A stretch of 64,000 bases of DNA from an uncultured Prevotella sp. (GTDB lineage: Bacteria > Bacteroidota > Bacteroidia > Bacteroidales > Bacteroidaceae), in NCBI GenBank assembly GCA_946998205.1, contig CAMPYJ010000004.1, positions 1-64,000 of the forward strand, in the 5' to 3' direction. The translations under genes were made by a program, and so were the position numbers. Of this stretch, positions 34,233-43,346 are shown one piece after another (the first letter of the stretch is position 1; every line of letters begins with the position of its first letter). Below the pieces are notes generated by a model, which ran no database searches, was not told the origin of the DNA, and saw only the letters and a program-made list of their open reading frames with translations.

Positions 34233-34982
34233 CTAAATTTTGAACACCACCGGCACGGCCACCATGGTGCGGCATGGTTGGTTGTTGTGCACACCCGGTT
34301 TCCACCGGGGCATCATGCGGATGACGCGCAAAGCCTCACGATCCAGCAGAGCATTGACCGACTTTTCCAACTTCACGTCGGCAATACTTCCGTCCTTGTT
34401 GACAATGAACGACACCACCACCTTGCCTTGTATTTTCTGGCTTTGAGCCAATGGTGGATAACGAAGTTGACGGGTGAGCCACTGAACGAAAGCCGACCCG
34501 CCGCCGGGAAACTCGGGCATTTGCTGGACAACGCGAAAGTTCAAGGGCTGTTCAGAGGCCACGGGGACGGGTGGAAGTGCCGCTGACAACTTTGCATTCA
34601 ACGCCTCAGCCTCGCCATCACCGGCCAACAACGGACTGGTAGTAGAAGCCGACAGTTTATCAATTTGTTGTTTCATCGGCTGATCCACCGCCTTGATGCG
34701 TTCGCTGCAGGTCTTTTGTGGAGGTTGTACGGCCATGACGTTGACCATCTCTTTCTCATCAACGGCGGGATGCAATTCGATGTCTTGCTCCAGATTGTCA
34801 AGCGACTGGTCATCCGATTCCACGCCTTGCGGTGCGCTATTGTATTGAAACGCCACATACAAGACCGCCAGAACCAACACGAGTCCCAGCAAGAATGCCG
34901 TGGCGCGATGCTCTTCTACTGTGGGTATGTCTGTTTTTTGCTGCTTCACGATGCGAATGGTCGAACACCGTGCGATGAGCAC
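34233..34982 (-). CDS. tonB: Energy transducer TonB
   Basis: A 249-residue protein. A short cytoplasmic N-terminus precedes an inner-membrane helix (AFLLGLVLVLAVLYVAF). A long periplasmic linker follows, then the TonB C-terminal domain (about residues 150-249) with FPGGGSAFVQWL, GKVVVSFIVNKDGSIADVKL and RMMPRWKPGVHNNQPCR. It couples the proton-motive force through ExbBD to outer-membrane receptors such as those at 13.3 and 58.3 kb. The -7 box lies at 35040-35047 on the minus strand, divergent from porQ. Confidence 0.93.
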   Translation of the reverse strand: MLIARCSTIRIVKQQKTDIPTVEEHRATAFLLGLVLVLAVLYVAFQYNSAPQGVESDDQSLDNLEQDIELHPAVDEKEMVNVMAVQPPQKTCSERIKAVDQPMKQQIDKLSASTTSPLLAGDGEAEALNAKLSAALPPVPVASEQPLNFRVVQQMPEFPGGGSAFVQWLTRQLRYPPLAQSQKIQGKVVVSFIVNKDGSIADVKLEKSVNALLDREALRVIRMMPRWKPGVHNNQPCRTMVAVPVVFKI

Positions 34983-35039
34983 GGAACGACCGTAATAAAT
35001 ACTTCTTTTTTACGTTGATTACCAAACGGATTAGGTTTA

Positions 35040-35047
35040 CAAAGATA
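35040..35047 (-). promoter_or_regulatory. -7 box for tonB
   Basis: TATCTTTG on the minus strand. It lies only 22 bp from the plus-strand -7 box of porQ, so both promoters share one short regulatory region. Confidence 0.6.
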
Positions 35048-35069
35048 ACGAGTTATTTGAAAATAGTAG

Positions 35070-35077
35070 TATCTTTG
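35070..35077 (+). promoter_or_regulatory. -7 box for porQ
   Basis: TATCTTTG on the plus strand, 21 bp before the porQ start codon. It faces away from the tonB promoter. Confidence 0.6.
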
Positions 35078-35098
35078 CCCATAAATTAGGAAAAATAA

Positions 35099-36043
35099 AT
35101 GAAAAAAGCTCTTTTCGTCCTCTTGCTCACAGCAGTTGCCGCGAACACCGCAGCGCAAGAAAGTAAGAATGTGTACAATTTTCTCCGTCTGCCCGCAAGT
35201 GCCCACGCCTCAGCATTGGGGGGTGAGAACATCTCGTTGATGGAAGACGACGAGGCACTGATATTCCACAACCCGGCACTGTTGTCGGCCATGAGCGACA
35301 AGACCATCAACCTGAACTACATGAACTATATGGCCGGGGCCAGCATGTTGAGCGCAGCGTTCAACAAAGTGGTCAAGGAGCGGGCCTCGGCTGCCGTTTC
35401 CGCACTATACATTGACTATGGCAAGATGAAACAAACCACGGTCGAGAACCAACAACTCGGCGAATTTTCGGCCAAAGACATCGCCTTGTCAGGCTATTTC
35501 TCGTACCTGCTCACCGACCAATTGGCCGGTGGTGTCACCGCCAAGCTCATCACCTCGTACATCGGCGGATACAACTCGCTGGCCATGGGCGTTGACCTTG
35601 GACTGAACTATTACGATGCTGAGCGCGAGCTGTCGCTGTCGTTCGTGGCCAAAAACCTGGGCGGACAGCTCAAAAGCTACGGCGACACCTACGAAAGCAT
35701 GCCCTTAGACGTGCAGATTGGCGCAAGCAAACGACTGGTACACACGCCGCTACGGTTTCACGCCACACTGGTTGACCTCACGCACTGGAACTATAAATTC
35801 ATGAATCACCTGGTGGGTGGCATCGACATACTGCTGTCTGACCGCATCTGGGTGGGTGCCGGCTACAACTTCCGGCGCGCCAACGAGATGACCATCGACG
35901 GCACAGACGAGGAGAGCAGCCACGGCGCAGGCTTCTCATGCGGCGCGGGCATCAACCTCAACCGCTTCAAGTTGAACCTGGCCTACGGCAAGTATCATGT
36001 TTCAAGCCAGTCGATTGTCATCAGTACAGCGTTTCAATTATAA
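35099..36043 (+). CDS. porQ: Type IX secretion system protein PorQ
   Basis: A 314-residue outer-membrane barrel. A signal peptide (LFVLLLTAVAANTAAQ) is followed by the family start VYNFLRLPASAHASALGGENIS and FHNPALLSAMSDKTINLNYM, typical of PorQ/PorV-like proteins of the FadL group. In Bacteroidota it is needed for type IX secretion and surface attachment of cargo. The CotH protein in this window has a tail that could be such cargo. The C-terminal strand VISTAFQL fits an outer-membrane barrel. It is transcribed divergently from tonB. Confidence 0.9.
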   Translation: MKKALFVLLLTAVAANTAAQESKNVYNFLRLPASAHASALGGENISLMEDDEALIFHNPALLSAMSDKTINLNYMNYMAGASMLSAAFNKVVKERASAAVSALYIDYGKMKQTTVENQQLGEFSAKDIALSGYFSYLLTDQLAGGVTAKLITSYIGGYNSLAMGVDLGLNYYDAERELSLSFVAKNLGGQLKSYGDTYESMPLDVQIGASKRLVHTPLRFHATLVDLTHWNYKFMNHLVGGIDILLSDRIWVGAGYNFRRANEMTIDGTDEESSHGAGFSCGAGINLNRFKLNLAYGKYHVSSQSIVISTAFQL

Positions 36044-36132
36044 GAAGATTTTACAAGCTATCGCCCAAATGGGACTTGTCATGTTGCCAGACACACAATG
36101 AAATGTTTGAACAACGTTTATGCTAAAAAAAG

Positions 36133-36171
36133 CAAACTCATTGACTTTTACGTTCAAAATCAATGAGTTCG
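36133..36171. repeat. 22-bp phased dyad array A4 (2 units)
   Basis: CAAACTCATTGACTTTT at 36133 and CAAAATCAATGAGTTCG at 36155, 22 bp apart, both close to CAA-N3-CAWTG-N3-TTG. The pair lies between porQ and tRNA-Ser. Confidence 0.7.
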
Positions 36172-36187
36172 GCAATTCTTTTGTTTG

Positions 36188-36275
36188 CGGAAGATGAGGG
36201 ATTCAAACCCCCGATACCCAAAAAGGGTATACCGGATTTCGAGTCCAGCGCATTCGTTCACTCTGCCAATCTTCC
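36188..36275 (-). tRNA. tRNA-Ser (anticodon CGA)
   Basis: An 88-nt cloverleaf on the minus strand with acceptor stem GGAAGAT/ATCTTCC and discriminator G. The anticodon loop reads CTCGAAA, and the long variable arm (TATACCCTTTTTGGGTAT) is typical of serine tRNAs. The T arm contains GGTTTGAATCC. CCA is not encoded. Confidence 0.93.
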
Positions 36276-36471
36276 TAAATCGTCTGCAAATGTAACAATA
36301 ATTTTGTGACACCCCAAATTTTTTAACTCTTTAATGAACTCAGAAAATTCAGCACGGGCAGGTTGGGAGCCAACCGGAGCGCGTAAAATGAAGCGGCACT
36401 TTTAGCAAACTGTCGTATCACTGCATCGCAGCATACTTATCTTGGACACGGCTTAGGAACAAAAGCAGGGT

Positions 36472-36945
36472 TTAAAACGGACCGTAAGTCAATTCAGCAT
36501 CCCATACGCCATGCCTCTTGGCCACCGAGATTGTAAACAAGTGACCTATGCCTTTAGGTGACAAACCGCCTTTATAAAAATACGATCCATCTTCATAATC
36601 TTCTGACAGCGAATATTTCTTACCCAGCTCTCTGGACAAGGCCTCAACCTTTTTGTCAGCGCTTAATTTGTTCTTGGCTCTCATGAAAAAGCGCGCTTCG
36701 TTTAATTTTCCATCCTTGAACTTAAATATAACCAAGTCGAATTTGAAATCATGATAGGTCATGTTCTTGTATTCAACAGACTGCTTGCCAATGGTTGTAG
36801 GTTCACCAAATTCGGTCTTAATGTCCGTCAACGCTTTTTTGTACGGCAAACCGATGCTGACGGTTGCCACTTTTGCGCCATTGTCAGCTTGCGCATACAT
36901 GACAAAGAAACAATTAAGGATGAGTAAAAATAATCTTGATGACAT
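36472..36945 (-). CDS. Exported protein of unknown function
   Basis: A 157-residue protein. Starting at ATG 36945 gives a clean signal peptide (RLFLLILNCFFVMYAQAD). The mature part is beta-rich and basic (VSIGLPYKKALTDIKTEFG, MTYHDFKFDLVIFKFKDGKL). The pattern resembles small periplasmic proteins of unknown role. The gene is AT-richer than average. A minus-strand -7 box at 37343-37350 would give it a leader of about 390 nt that includes a strong GC-rich hairpin. Confidence 0.65.
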   Translation of the reverse strand: MSSRLFLLILNCFFVMYAQADNGAKVATVSIGLPYKKALTDIKTEFGEPTTIGKQSVEYKNMTYHDFKFDLVIFKFKDGKLNEARFFMRAKNKLSADKKVEALSRELGKKYSLSEDYEDGSYFYKGGLSPKGIGHLFTISVAKRHGVWDAELTYGPF

Positions 36946-36974
36946 GTCATTGTTGTTTTTAAAGGTCAGGCAGC

Positions 36975-37175
36975 CGCACCGACGCACGACTACCGAACCA
37001 ATGGATGTTCATGATTTGAACGGTCGAATTCCGCCACAGCGGCCTGCGGTTTCGCCTGCCGCTTCAAAAAGACGGACACGCCTACCCCGTGCGGGCTTGC
37101 CCACGCGTTGCCCTTCGGGGTAGCACCCGTTCCATCCGTCCCCGCCACCCATTGAGCGGCAAAAGGAAATGACAC
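36975..37175 (-). other. GC-rich structured stretch (possible 5' leader RNA)
   Basis: About 200 bp markedly richer in GC than its surroundings. It contains a strong dyad, 37082-37123, with arms CTACCCCGTGCGGGC and GCCCTTCGGGGTAG, and further GC palindromes. It lies between the -7 box at 37343 and the gene at 36945. A 61-codon frame (36990-37175, minus) covers it but has no visible domain. It could be a cis-acting RNA or a short repeat family. Confidence 0.4.
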
Positions 37176-37342
37176 CGTAAGGCATCATGCGGACAACCCA
37201 ATTTTAAGCTCACCCGTCACGAAGCAGGCAGACTTTCTTCTGGAAGACAGTCTGAAAAGAACGGCGGCGAGCTCGTCATGTTATCACCGAAAGATAAGGT
37301 GGAAAGCCTTTCCACTCCTCTAAACGACTTGTCTTCTGACGG

Positions 37343-37350
37343 CAAAGATA
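37343..37350 (-). promoter_or_regulatory. -7 box read leftward toward the gene at 36945
   Basis: TATCTTTG on the minus strand, an exact TAnnTTTG match, about 390 nt before the next start codon on that strand. Confidence 0.4.
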
Positions 37351-37438
37351 CGACAAAAGCGTCTGAAAAGAAAGGAATTGTGGTGAAGATTCAACATCGA
37401 AGCGAAAAAAAGAACTGCCGATGTCTCGATTGGTTTAA

Positions 37439-37479
37439 GGGCTACTCTATAAATTGCCACCGTAAAGTTTTTTATTTCA
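37439..37479 (+). repeat. Left-end fragment of a hairpin element
   Basis: About 41 bp starting GGGCTACTCTATAAATTG, followed by CCACCGTAAAG. It is the diverged left end of the element family. It breaks off where the complete copy R5 begins. The remaining right part is not found after R5, so this is a truncated or recombined copy. Confidence 0.75.
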
Positions 37480-37738
37480 GGGCGGTTCTATAAATTACCG
37501 CCGTAAAGTTTTTTTGTATGTTGGACAGTTTACGTTTTGTCATCTTGTGGACTCTTTTTATATAAAACAGGCTGCGCCTCAACAATTCAAACAAGTTTGA
37601 TTGTATTCGGCTTGCTCCGTTTTTGGTTCAATTTGCTTGTTCGTTCAGTCGTATAGCTCGCTATACTCCTTCACTCACAAACAAATTGACCTCAAAAACA
37701 GTCTCACAATCTGTCAAAGCTAATTTATAGAACCGCCC
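37480..37738 (+). repeat. Hairpin element copy R5 (long form)
   Basis: A 259-bp long-form copy with both 18-bp ends, the extra internal module and the apical palindrome GTATAG-CTCG-CTATAC. No target duplication is seen (TTCA before, ATAA after), consistent with recombination with the adjacent fragment. Confidence 0.9.
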
Positions 37739-38065
37739 ATAAAACGATGAAAGGCGCTGCAGGCTTGCCCTGCGACCGGGATGCGCGGCCACGAAGAACA
37801 CGAAGGAAAATAAAAAAAAGACGCAGTCTCCACCAACCTAACCGCAACCACCCAGCGACACAAAACTTTAGAGCGTCTACTCTTGAAAACGCCAATACCA
37901 TACATTTTGTCCCATATTTTTACCATAAAACGAGCATCTGAAATCTTCAAAATAGAAAAAATCAATAGGCAAACAATCCATAAAGATGCGCCGTTTTTAA
38001 GAAATGAACAATCTCTCCATGCCGAAACATTGACTTTACGCACTTTAAAGCACTCATCAAACGAG
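37739..38065. other. Intergenic stretch without recognisable gene
   Basis: Only short frames without signatures. It lies between element R5 and array A5. Together with 38127-38530 it forms a long gene-free region ahead of glnS. Confidence 0.4.
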
Positions 38066-38126
38066 TAATCAACATGCTAAAACGGCGTTAAAGCATGCAA
38101 ATTAGAAGCTAACAGCAATGCTTTTG
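38066..38126. repeat. 22-bp phased dyad array A5 (3 units, degraded)
   Basis: Units at 38066 (centre ACATG), 38088 (TTAAAGCATGCAAATTA) and 38110 (TAACAGCAATGCTTTTG), 22 bp apart. They match the dyad only partly, so this looks like an old array. Confidence 0.55.
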
Positions 38127-38537
38127 CCGCCAAGAAAAGGTAAAAATGCGAGCGGAAAGAGACAACATAAACATAACGCACTTAATGACAACAGGTTATA
38201 AATACCACGAATTTCTGGCGTATTTGCAACCAACAGTGACGTTTGTTGTCTGCGCGAGAATTATGAGAGGCACTTTGTAAAGAAGATTCAGCATCCGTCT
38301 TACTCTGACGCAACGCATCGTCCGTCTTGCGTACGCTCATCCAAAAGCGTTTTACGCCGTAAGAACATCATTCCTGAAAAATAGAAGCGTATTCTTTTTT
38401 CTCTCGCACCGAAAAGACTTCCAAAGGAATGATCCCCAGCCTGCCGGTTGGACTAATCCTGCAATTCATTAAACGATAAATGTCGGACGAGTCAAAAATC
38501 TTACCCGTCCACACCTATTATATCCTAAGTTTTTTCG

Positions 38538-38545
38538 TACCTTTG
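38538..38545 (+). promoter_or_regulatory. -7 box for glnS
   Basis: TACCTTTG matches TAnnTTTG, about 74 bp before the glnS start codon. The 400 bp before it (38127-38530) contain no gene I can support. Confidence 0.55.
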
Positions 38546-38618
38546 CAGACAGTACAAAGAACATGCAGATGACAAGCCGCATGAAACCATCGGTCTTGCA
38601 TCACTAACATTAAATATT

Positions 38619-40334
38619 ATGACAGTAAAAGAGGATCACAGCACGGAAGAGAAGAAGAGTTTGAGTTTTGTGGAGCAGCTCGTTGAAGACGACCTTGCCA
38701 AAGGTAAGAACGGTGGTCGCATACAAACACGCTTCCCTCCAGAGCCCAACGGCTATCTGCACATCGGCCACGCCAAGGCCATCTGCATGGACTTTGGCAT
38801 CGCCGAGAAATACAACGGAGTGTGCAATCTGCGGTTCGACGACACCAATCCCAGCAAAGAAAACAACGAATATGTAGAGAACATCCTGCACGACATCAGT
38901 TGGTTGGGTTTCAAATGGGGGAATGTTTATTACGCCTCCGACTATTTTGAGAAACTTTGGGACTTCGCCGTGTGGATGATCAAGCAGGGACTGGCATACG
39001 TTGACGAACAGACCTCAGAAGAGATCGCGCAACAAAAAGGCACGCCCACCACACCTGGCACGGCATCTCCTTACCGCAACCGCCCCATCGAAGAGTCGTT
39101 GGAGCTGTTCAACAAGATGAACACCCCAGAGGCCGTGGAAGGCAGCATGGTGCTTCGCGCCAAGCTGGACATGGCCAACCCGAACATGCACTTCCGCGAT
39201 CCCATCATCTACCGCATCATACACATACCTCATCACAGGACTGGAACCAAATGGCACGCATACCCCATGTACGACTTCGCACATGGACAGAGCGACTATT
39301 TCGAAGGTGTCACCCACTCTATCTGTACGCTCGAGTTCGTTCCACACCGACCGCTGTACGACCATTTCATCGACATTCTCAAGACCATGGATGGCTCAGA
39401 TAACGACATGCAGGACAACCGTCCGCGACAGATTGAGTTCAACAGGCTGAATCTCACCTACACCGTGATGAGCAAGCGCAAGCTGCACTCACTGGTAGAA
39501 GAGCGGTTGGTGTCAGGATGGGACGACCCCCGCATGCCCACCCTGTGCGGCATGCGTCGCCGCGGCTATTCGCCAGAAAGCATCAGGAAATTCATCAACT
39601 CCATTGGCTACACCAAGTTCGACGCCTTGAACGACGTAGCCTTGCTCGAAGCAGCCGTGCGCGATGACCTCAACAAGCGGGCATGCCGGGTGAGTGCGGT
39701 GCTTGATCCCGTGAAACTGGTCATCACCAACTATCCCGAGGGGAAATCTGAAGAGTTGGAAGCCGTCAACAATCCGGAGAACGAGGCCGATGGCACGCAC
39801 CACATCACCTTCAGCCGAAACCTCTGGATAGAGCGCGGCGACTTCATGGAGGACGCTCCGAAGAAGTTCTTCCGCATGACACCGGGCAAGGAAGTCAGAC
39901 TGAAGAACGCTTACATCGTGAAGTGTACGGGGTGCGAGAAGGACGAGGAAGGCAACGTCAAAGAGATACAAGCAGAGTATGACCCGCTGAGCAAGAGCGG
40001 AATGGAGGGCGCCAACAGAAAGGTGAAAGGCACCTTGCATTGGGTATCTGCCGACCACTGCCTGCAAGCAGAGGTGCGAGAGTACGACCGATTGTTCTTC
40101 GTTGAGAACCCATCTGCCGACGAAAGGGACTTCCATGAGCTGCTCAACCCCGACAGCTTGCATGTGTTCCCTAACTGCTACGTTGAGGCATACGCGGCAG
40201 ACAAACAGCCGGGAGAGTATCTTCAGTTCCAAAGAATCGGCTATTTCATGGCCGACCCTGACAGAACAGACGAGCACTTGGTATTCAATAAGACAGTAGG
40301 ACTGAAAGACACCTGGGCAAAGGTTAACAAATAA
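38619..40334 (+). CDS. glnS: Glutamine--tRNA ligase
   Basis: A 571-residue class I synthetase charging tRNA-Gln. The HIGH motif is PPEPNGYLHIGHAKA near residue 45 and the KMSKS-type motif is VMSKRKL near residue 285. RFDDTNPSKE is typical of GlnRS/GluRS. The anticodon-binding beta-barrels occupy the C-terminal third. Its presence means that Gln-tRNA is made directly rather than only through the GatCAB amidotransferase. It has its own -7 box and is followed by a TPR gene after 36 bp. Confidence 0.97.
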   Translation: MTVKEDHSTEEKKSLSFVEQLVEDDLAKGKNGGRIQTRFPPEPNGYLHIGHAKAICMDFGIAEKYNGVCNLRFDDTNPSKENNEYVENILHDISWLGFKWGNVYYASDYFEKLWDFAVWMIKQGLAYVDEQTSEEIAQQKGTPTTPGTASPYRNRPIEESLELFNKMNTPEAVEGSMVLRAKLDMANPNMHFRDPIIYRIIHIPHHRTGTKWHAYPMYDFAHGQSDYFEGVTHSICTLEFVPHRPLYDHFIDILKTMDGSDNDMQDNRPRQIEFNRLNLTYTVMSKRKLHSLVEERLVSGWDDPRMPTLCGMRRRGYSPESIRKFINSIGYTKFDALNDVALLEAAVRDDLNKRACRVSAVLDPVKLVITNYPEGKSEELEAVNNPENEADGTHHITFSRNLWIERGDFMEDAPKKFFRMTPGKEVRLKNAYIVKCTGCEKDEEGNVKEIQAEYDPLSKSGMEGANRKVKGTLHWVSADHCLQAEVREYDRLFFVENPSADERDFHELLNPDSLHVFPNCYVEAYAADKQPGEYLQFQRIGYFMADPDRTDEHLVFNKTVGLKDTWAKVNK

Positions 40335-40370
40335 ACTATCCCCTGTGGGTGTTTTTTCATTCGTTGTACG

Positions 40371-41810
40371 ATGGCAGAAACAAATAACTTTTTTAACGAC
40401 AAGGAATTCAAGGACAACCTAAAGCGATATGAAGATGCTCATACCCGCGGGCTTTCCATCTATCTGGATACGGATGAATATGCCGACATCGCAGAATATT
40501 ACCGCGGAAAAGGTCGCATAGACGAAGCGCACGCGGTGCTAAACGAGGCGCTCAACATCTTTCCCGACTCAACGACCCTATGGACCGTCAAAGCCAGAAT
40601 GACGCTTTTGGAAGGCGGTGATGTTGAGCGCGCCTACCAATACATCAGCAACGTTGGCGACAAGGATGACGTGGAATACGCCTACACGTTAGCCGAAATC
40701 ATGATTATGGACGGGAAAGAAAAACAGGCCGACCAAATGTTGCACCGTAGATTTGAGCTGTTAGATGATGATGAGCGGGAAGAATTCAAGCAAGACGTCG
40801 CCACCATATACGCAGACTACGAGGAATATGACCTCGCAAAGGATTGGTTCGACCGGCTGGAACCCAATGAAGACAACAGTTACAAAGAACTGAAAGGACG
40901 CATCGCATTGGGCACCGGCAACCTTGAAGACAGTGAGAACATCTTCCAGGAACTGATTGAAGATGACCCCTACTCAACGAGCTACTGGAACAACCTGGCG
41001 ATGCTGCAGTTCGTGAAGAATAATTTCAACGACTCCATCACCAGCAGTGAGTTCTCCATTGCCATCAACCCAGATGACGCAGAAGCGATTCTTACCAAGG
41101 CAAACGGGCTCTTCGGCTTGGGCAATTACGAAGAGGCTCTGAACTATTACGACAGATATGGAAAGTTGGTTCCCGACGACTTGTCGGTGGAAATGCTCAA
41201 GGGTGTGACGCTTTTGCACCTCAACAAGCCGGAAGAGGCGCTCGCACACTTCAAGAAAGCAGAAAAGATGAGTTGTCATTCTACTGCCAACCTGCCTGAA
41301 ATCTATCAAGAGATAGCCTTCACCCTGTCACAGCAGGGACGCGTGGAAGAAGCTCTCGCCTACTTGGACAAGAAGCAAAAGCTGCCCAACGACAAGCACA
41401 GCGACACCTTACTGCTCAAGGGTCACATTCTCTTGGAGAACGAGTGTCTGGAGAAGGCGCAAGAGGTTTTTCAGGAAGCAATCAAGTGTTCTGACAATTC
41501 GCCCAGCACCTTTTTACAGATAGCCATATCCGTCTACGACTGCCGATACGTCCACTTGGCATACAAGTTATTCTTGTCATACTTCAAAGACGCGGGCGAC
41601 ACCTGTCAAGACGGCTACGCATACTTCGCTCTCTGTGCCAACGAACTGGGAAAAGAGAGAGAGTTCGCCCACGCAGTGAAGCTGGCTTGCGAGAGAAATC
41701 CGATGGAAGCGAAAATGGTTTTGGCCGACTTGTTTCCCGAAGGAATGAGTACTGAAGAATATTATCCCTACCTGCTTTCAACAAATACTGACGAGAGAAA
41801 GCAAAAATAA
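40371..41810 (+). CDS. Tetratricopeptide repeat protein
   Basis: A 479-residue protein made almost entirely of TPR-like helical pairs (AEYYRGKGRIDEAHAVLNEAL, YWNNLAMLQFVKNNFNDSI, AKANGLFGLGNYEEALNYY-type units). It has no signal peptide or membrane helix. It is acidic and probably a cytoplasmic scaffold. Family members occur widely in Bacteroidota with unknown partners. It follows glnS by 36 bp and precedes a DedA gene by 21 bp, so the three may form one transcript. Confidence 0.87.
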   Translation: MAETNNFFNDKEFKDNLKRYEDAHTRGLSIYLDTDEYADIAEYYRGKGRIDEAHAVLNEALNIFPDSTTLWTVKARMTLLEGGDVERAYQYISNVGDKDDVEYAYTLAEIMIMDGKEKQADQMLHRRFELLDDDEREEFKQDVATIYADYEEYDLAKDWFDRLEPNEDNSYKELKGRIALGTGNLEDSENIFQELIEDDPYSTSYWNNLAMLQFVKNNFNDSITSSEFSIAINPDDAEAILTKANGLFGLGNYEEALNYYDRYGKLVPDDLSVEMLKGVTLLHLNKPEEALAHFKKAEKMSCHSTANLPEIYQEIAFTLSQQGRVEEALAYLDKKQKLPNDKHSDTLLLKGHILLENECLEKAQEVFQEAIKCSDNSPSTFLQIAISVYDCRYVHLAYKLFLSYFKDAGDTCQDGYAYFALCANELGKEREFAHAVKLACERNPMEAKMVLADLFPEGMSTEEYYPYLLSTNTDERKQK

Positions 41811-41831
41811 CCAGCTAAAACAGACAAAACA

Positions 41832-42485
41832 ATGAATTGGTTTTCTTCCCTGATGGGGAATCTTAACTATTGGACCGTCTTCATTTTGATGTATGTAGAA
41901 GGGACTGTCATCCCCGTTCCGTCCGAGTTGATTGTCTCACCCGCAGCCTATCATGCCGCAGCCGGCCATCTGAACGTGACGCTCGTCATCATCTTCGCCA
42001 CCCTGGGGGCTGTCCTTGGGTCAGCAACCAACTATGTAGCCGCCTACTATTTGGGACGACCCATCGTCTACAAGTTTGCCAACAGCAAGCTGGGACACCT
42101 GTGTTTGCTGAACCAAGAGAAAATAGAAAAGAGCGAGAAATATTTTAACGACCATGGCGTGATGGCCACCTTGACCGGTAGACTGTTGCCCGGAATCAGG
42201 CAGGTGATATCGGTTCCAGCCGGTTTAGCCAAGATGACGTTTTGGAAATTCATGCTCTACACCACCATCGGAGCGGGCATTTGGAATTGCGTGCTGGCCG
42301 CATTGGGCTGGTATTTGCACTCCATCGTACCGGAAGAACAGCTCAACGAAAAGATTTTAGAATACAATCATCATATCAAGGTGGTGATATTAAGCCTGTT
42401 TGGCATGATGGTAGCCTACTTTATCGTCAGGCGTTTTCTCAACAGACGCAAGAAAAACAAAGCCCAATCTTCCAATCCATCCTGA
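41832..42485 (+). CDS. DedA/SNARE-associated family membrane protein
   Basis: A 217-residue inner-membrane protein. The N-terminal re-entrant segment has EGTVIPVPSELI, and the conserved arginine region is TGRLLPGIRQVISVPAGLAKM. Several hydrophobic helices follow and the tail is basic. DedA proteins include flippases that recycle undecaprenyl phosphate or phosphatidylethanolamine. A polyprenyl synthase elsewhere in the window would supply the same lipid carrier pathway. The exact substrate is not known. Confidence 0.92.
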   Translation: MNWFSSLMGNLNYWTVFILMYVEGTVIPVPSELIVSPAAYHAAAGHLNVTLVIIFATLGAVLGSATNYVAAYYLGRPIVYKFANSKLGHLCLLNQEKIEKSEKYFNDHGVMATLTGRLLPGIRQVISVPAGLAKMTFWKFMLYTTIGAGIWNCVLAALGWYLHSIVPEEQLNEKILEYNHHIKVVILSLFGMMVAYFIVRRFLNRRKKNKAQSSNPS

Positions 42486-42606
42486 AATGAATCATCCACC
42501 CAAAAAGATAAGGTGAATCCAACACCGAAAGCTGACCACATGTTAACTTTCGTTAATAGAACGACAACAAATAGCATTTCCTTCATGGTTTGTCAATCAA
42601 AATGCC

Positions 42607-42614
42607 TATCTTTG
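42607..42614 (+). promoter_or_regulatory. -7 box for the tRNA-Thr/tRNA-Gly pair
   Basis: TATCTTTG, an exact TAnnTTTG match, about 20 bp before tRNA-Thr. The two tRNAs are 5 bp apart and are probably co-transcribed. Confidence 0.6.
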
Positions 42615-42634
42615 CACTCACTTTAAAGAGAATC

Positions 42635-42707
42635 GCCGATATGGCTCAGTTGGTAGAGCAACTCATTCGTAATGAGTAGGTCCCCGGTTCGAGTCCGGGT
42701 ATCGGCT
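42635..42707 (+). tRNA. tRNA-Thr (anticodon CGT)
   Basis: A 73-nt cloverleaf with acceptor stem GCCGATA/TATCGGC, D arm GCTC-AGTTGGTA-GAGC, anticodon loop TTCGTAA and T arm CCCGG-TTCGAGT-CCGGG. CCA is not encoded. Confidence 0.96.
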
Positions 42708-42712
42708 CTTTT

Positions 42713-42783
42713 GCGGAATTAGCACATCGGTAGTGCGTGGGCTTCCCAAGCCTGAGAGGCGGGTTCGATTCCCGTATTCCGCT
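42713..42783 (+). tRNA. tRNA-Gly (anticodon CCC)
   Basis: A 71-nt cloverleaf with acceptor stem GCGGAAT/ATTCCGC, anticodon loop TTCCCAA and T arm CGGG-TTCGATT-CCCG. The last base coincides with the stop codon of the convergent GNAT gene on the other strand. Confidence 0.94.
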
Positions 42784-43331
42784 CATTCTTTATTTTTCAT
42801 CCCCGTGTTTTTCTTCTCATCTTCATCCCCGAAGACATATTGCATCACGACAGCATCACGATAATCTTTTCCATCGCGGAGCCAATCGGCCAACCTACGC
42901 CCCTCGGTGAAACCCAACCGTGCGAACAAAGTCCGGACTTTAATCCTGTCAGCGGATACCACCACATAGATTTGGTGCAGATGCAGCACGCGGTAGGCAT
43001 ATTTCAGTATTTCTGAAACCACGGCCTTGCCATAACCCTTACCGCGAAACTGTTCTTGAATTACGATGCCCAGCTCGGCTCTTTGGTGCTGCGGTGTGAA
43101 GTTCACGATGTCAACCACGCCAATCGTGTTGCCGCATTCGTTCTCAACCATCAGTCTCACTTGCTTGTCAGTGTAGATGTCACCCGAGGAATGTGCAACG
43201 TAGTCGTGCAGCACATACCTTGAGTAAGGAACATTAGTAGCACTTACATTCCACAATTTCACATCGTTTTCTATCTTATACAACAAGTCCAAATCTTCGG
43301 GCTCCATGGCCCTTAACTGCGCATGTACCAT
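42783..43331 (-). CDS. GNAT family N-acetyltransferase
   Basis: A 182-residue acetyltransferase similar to the RimJ/RimL group. MEPEDLDLLYKIENDVKLW at the N-terminus and the acetyl-CoA site RAELGIVIQEQFRGKGYGKAVV with the R/Q-x-x-G-x-G/A core are clear. The C-terminal FARLGFTEGRRL is also typical. The substrate may be a protein N-terminus or a small amine. It is the last gene of a minus-strand operon that starts with an outer-membrane barrel gene and recR. Confidence 0.9.
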   Translation of the reverse strand: MVHAQLRAMEPEDLDLLYKIENDVKLWNVSATNVPYSRYVLHDYVAHSSGDIYTDKQVRLMVENECGNTIGVVDIVNFTPQHQRAELGIVIQEQFRGKGYGKAVVSEILKYAYRVLHLHQIYVVVSADRIKVRTLFARLGFTEGRRLADWLRDGKDYRDAVVMQYVFGDEDEKKNTGMKNKE

Positions 43332-43346
43332 TATTTTGGCTATTTT

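Noticed and set aside
36990..37175. 61-codon minus-strand frame in the GC-rich stretch
   Set aside because: No recognisable domain; GC composition and dyads suggest structured DNA or RNA instead. Kept as uncertain, not called as a gene.
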